6,185 nucleotides of DNA from NCBI GenBank assembly GCA_017444545.1, contig JAFSWJ010000054.1, forward strand, positions 1 to 6,185. The letters are read 5' to 3'. The number at the start of each line of letters is the position of its first letter. Position 1 is the first letter of the stretch. The notes under the pieces are model-generated. The model saw only the letters and a program-made list of their open reading frames with translations, did no database searches and was not told the origin of the DNA. Source of the DNA: Lachnospiraceae bacterium (GTDB taxonomy: Bacteria > Bacillota > Clostridia > Lachnospirales > Lachnospiraceae). Positions 6,060-6,185 of the stretch are shown one piece after another. Made by a program: the position numbers and the translations under genes.

Positions 6060-6185
6060 TCATATCCGAGGGTAATACCTTTCCGGATATTCCACATCCT
6101 CCTTCTCATGCCCGTAGCGGACCATAAGACTATTCGTCGTGACGCTCACATCTGCTTTCTCATTGAGAATACTATCCGTATCATG
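6060..6185 (-). CDS. C-terminal fragment of an unrecognised gene (5' end outside window)
   Basis: The frame is open from the right edge for 41 codons to a TGA at 6062-6060. It reads like protein, with a charged, aromatic tail (MVRYGHEKEDVEYPERYYPR at residues 21-40 of the fragment), and the other two minus-strand frames have stops in the same stretch. I do not recognise the family. The tail has no membrane segment. An open run of this length can arise by chance, so the evidence rests on composition and on the tidy tail-to-tail fit, with two bases between this stop and that of the phosphatase gene. Confidence 0.55.
   Translation of the reverse strand, partial: HDTDSILNEKADVSVTTNSLMVRYGHEKEDVEYPERYYPRI
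6062..6090. terminator. Nested hairpin at the convergent gene junction, possible bidirectional terminator
   Basis: ATATCCG (6062-6068) pairs with CGGATAT (6084-6090), and inside it AGGGT (6069-6073) pairs with ACCTT (6077-6081) around an AAT loop, counting one G-U pair and a two-base bulge. It begins five bases after the phosphatase stop and lies inside the 3' end of the converging gene. Neither side has a U-tract, so intrinsic termination is doubtful. Confidence 0.3.

Noticed and set aside
1..6185. A defence, mobile-element, CRISPR or retron-type system
   Set aside because: No transposase, recombinase, nuclease, reverse transcriptase, spaced direct repeats or terminal inverted repeats were seen; the content is two envelope-related genes and a gene fragment.

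Overview
The window looks like a piece of a Gram-positive Firmicutes chromosome, most likely a gut or rumen Clostridia of the Lachnospiraceae type. This is inferred from the style of the genes. The genes have moderate GC and the short intergenic region is very AT-rich. A perfect AGGAGG ribosome binding site precedes the largest gene. That gene encodes a secreted mosaic surface protein with an SG-D/N-S/T-VS pentapeptide linker, an InlB-type repeat and strings of Ig-like modules, a combination common in Lachnospiraceae. No rRNA, tRNA, mobile element, CRISPR array or attachment site is visible.

Layout: (1) Positions 1-5278, minus strand: one uninterrupted reading frame of 1759 codons that runs off the left edge. 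It encodes a giant exported protein. In order it has a signal peptide, a low-complexity linker with a 15-bp tandem repeat, an unrecognised ~320-residue region, a long beta-solenoid-like region, an Ig-like (YDG/MBG-type) module, a 'YYVRY' module, an InlB/Flg_new repeat, and three Ig-like modules before the window ends. The C-terminus, where a cell-wall anchor would be expected, is outside the window. (2) Positions 5279-5448: a 170-bp AT-rich divergent intergenic region with both ribosome binding sites and candidate promoters, including three copies of ACTATAA. (3) Positions 5449-6057, plus strand: a complete PAP2-family membrane phosphatase with all three catalytic motifs. (4) Positions 6060-6185, minus strand: the last 41 codons of an unrecognised gene converging on the phosphatase, with only two bases between the two stop codons and a nested hairpin at the junction.

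How they fit together: the surface protein and the lipid phosphatase are divergent and share a promoter region, but nothing shows that they act in one pathway. The phosphatase probably works in lipid or undecaprenyl-carrier turnover in the envelope. The large protein is probably a cell-surface adhesin or structural protein. I found no sign of a defence, mobile or otherwise new molecular system. The part most worth a second look is the uncharacterised N-terminal half of the surface protein.
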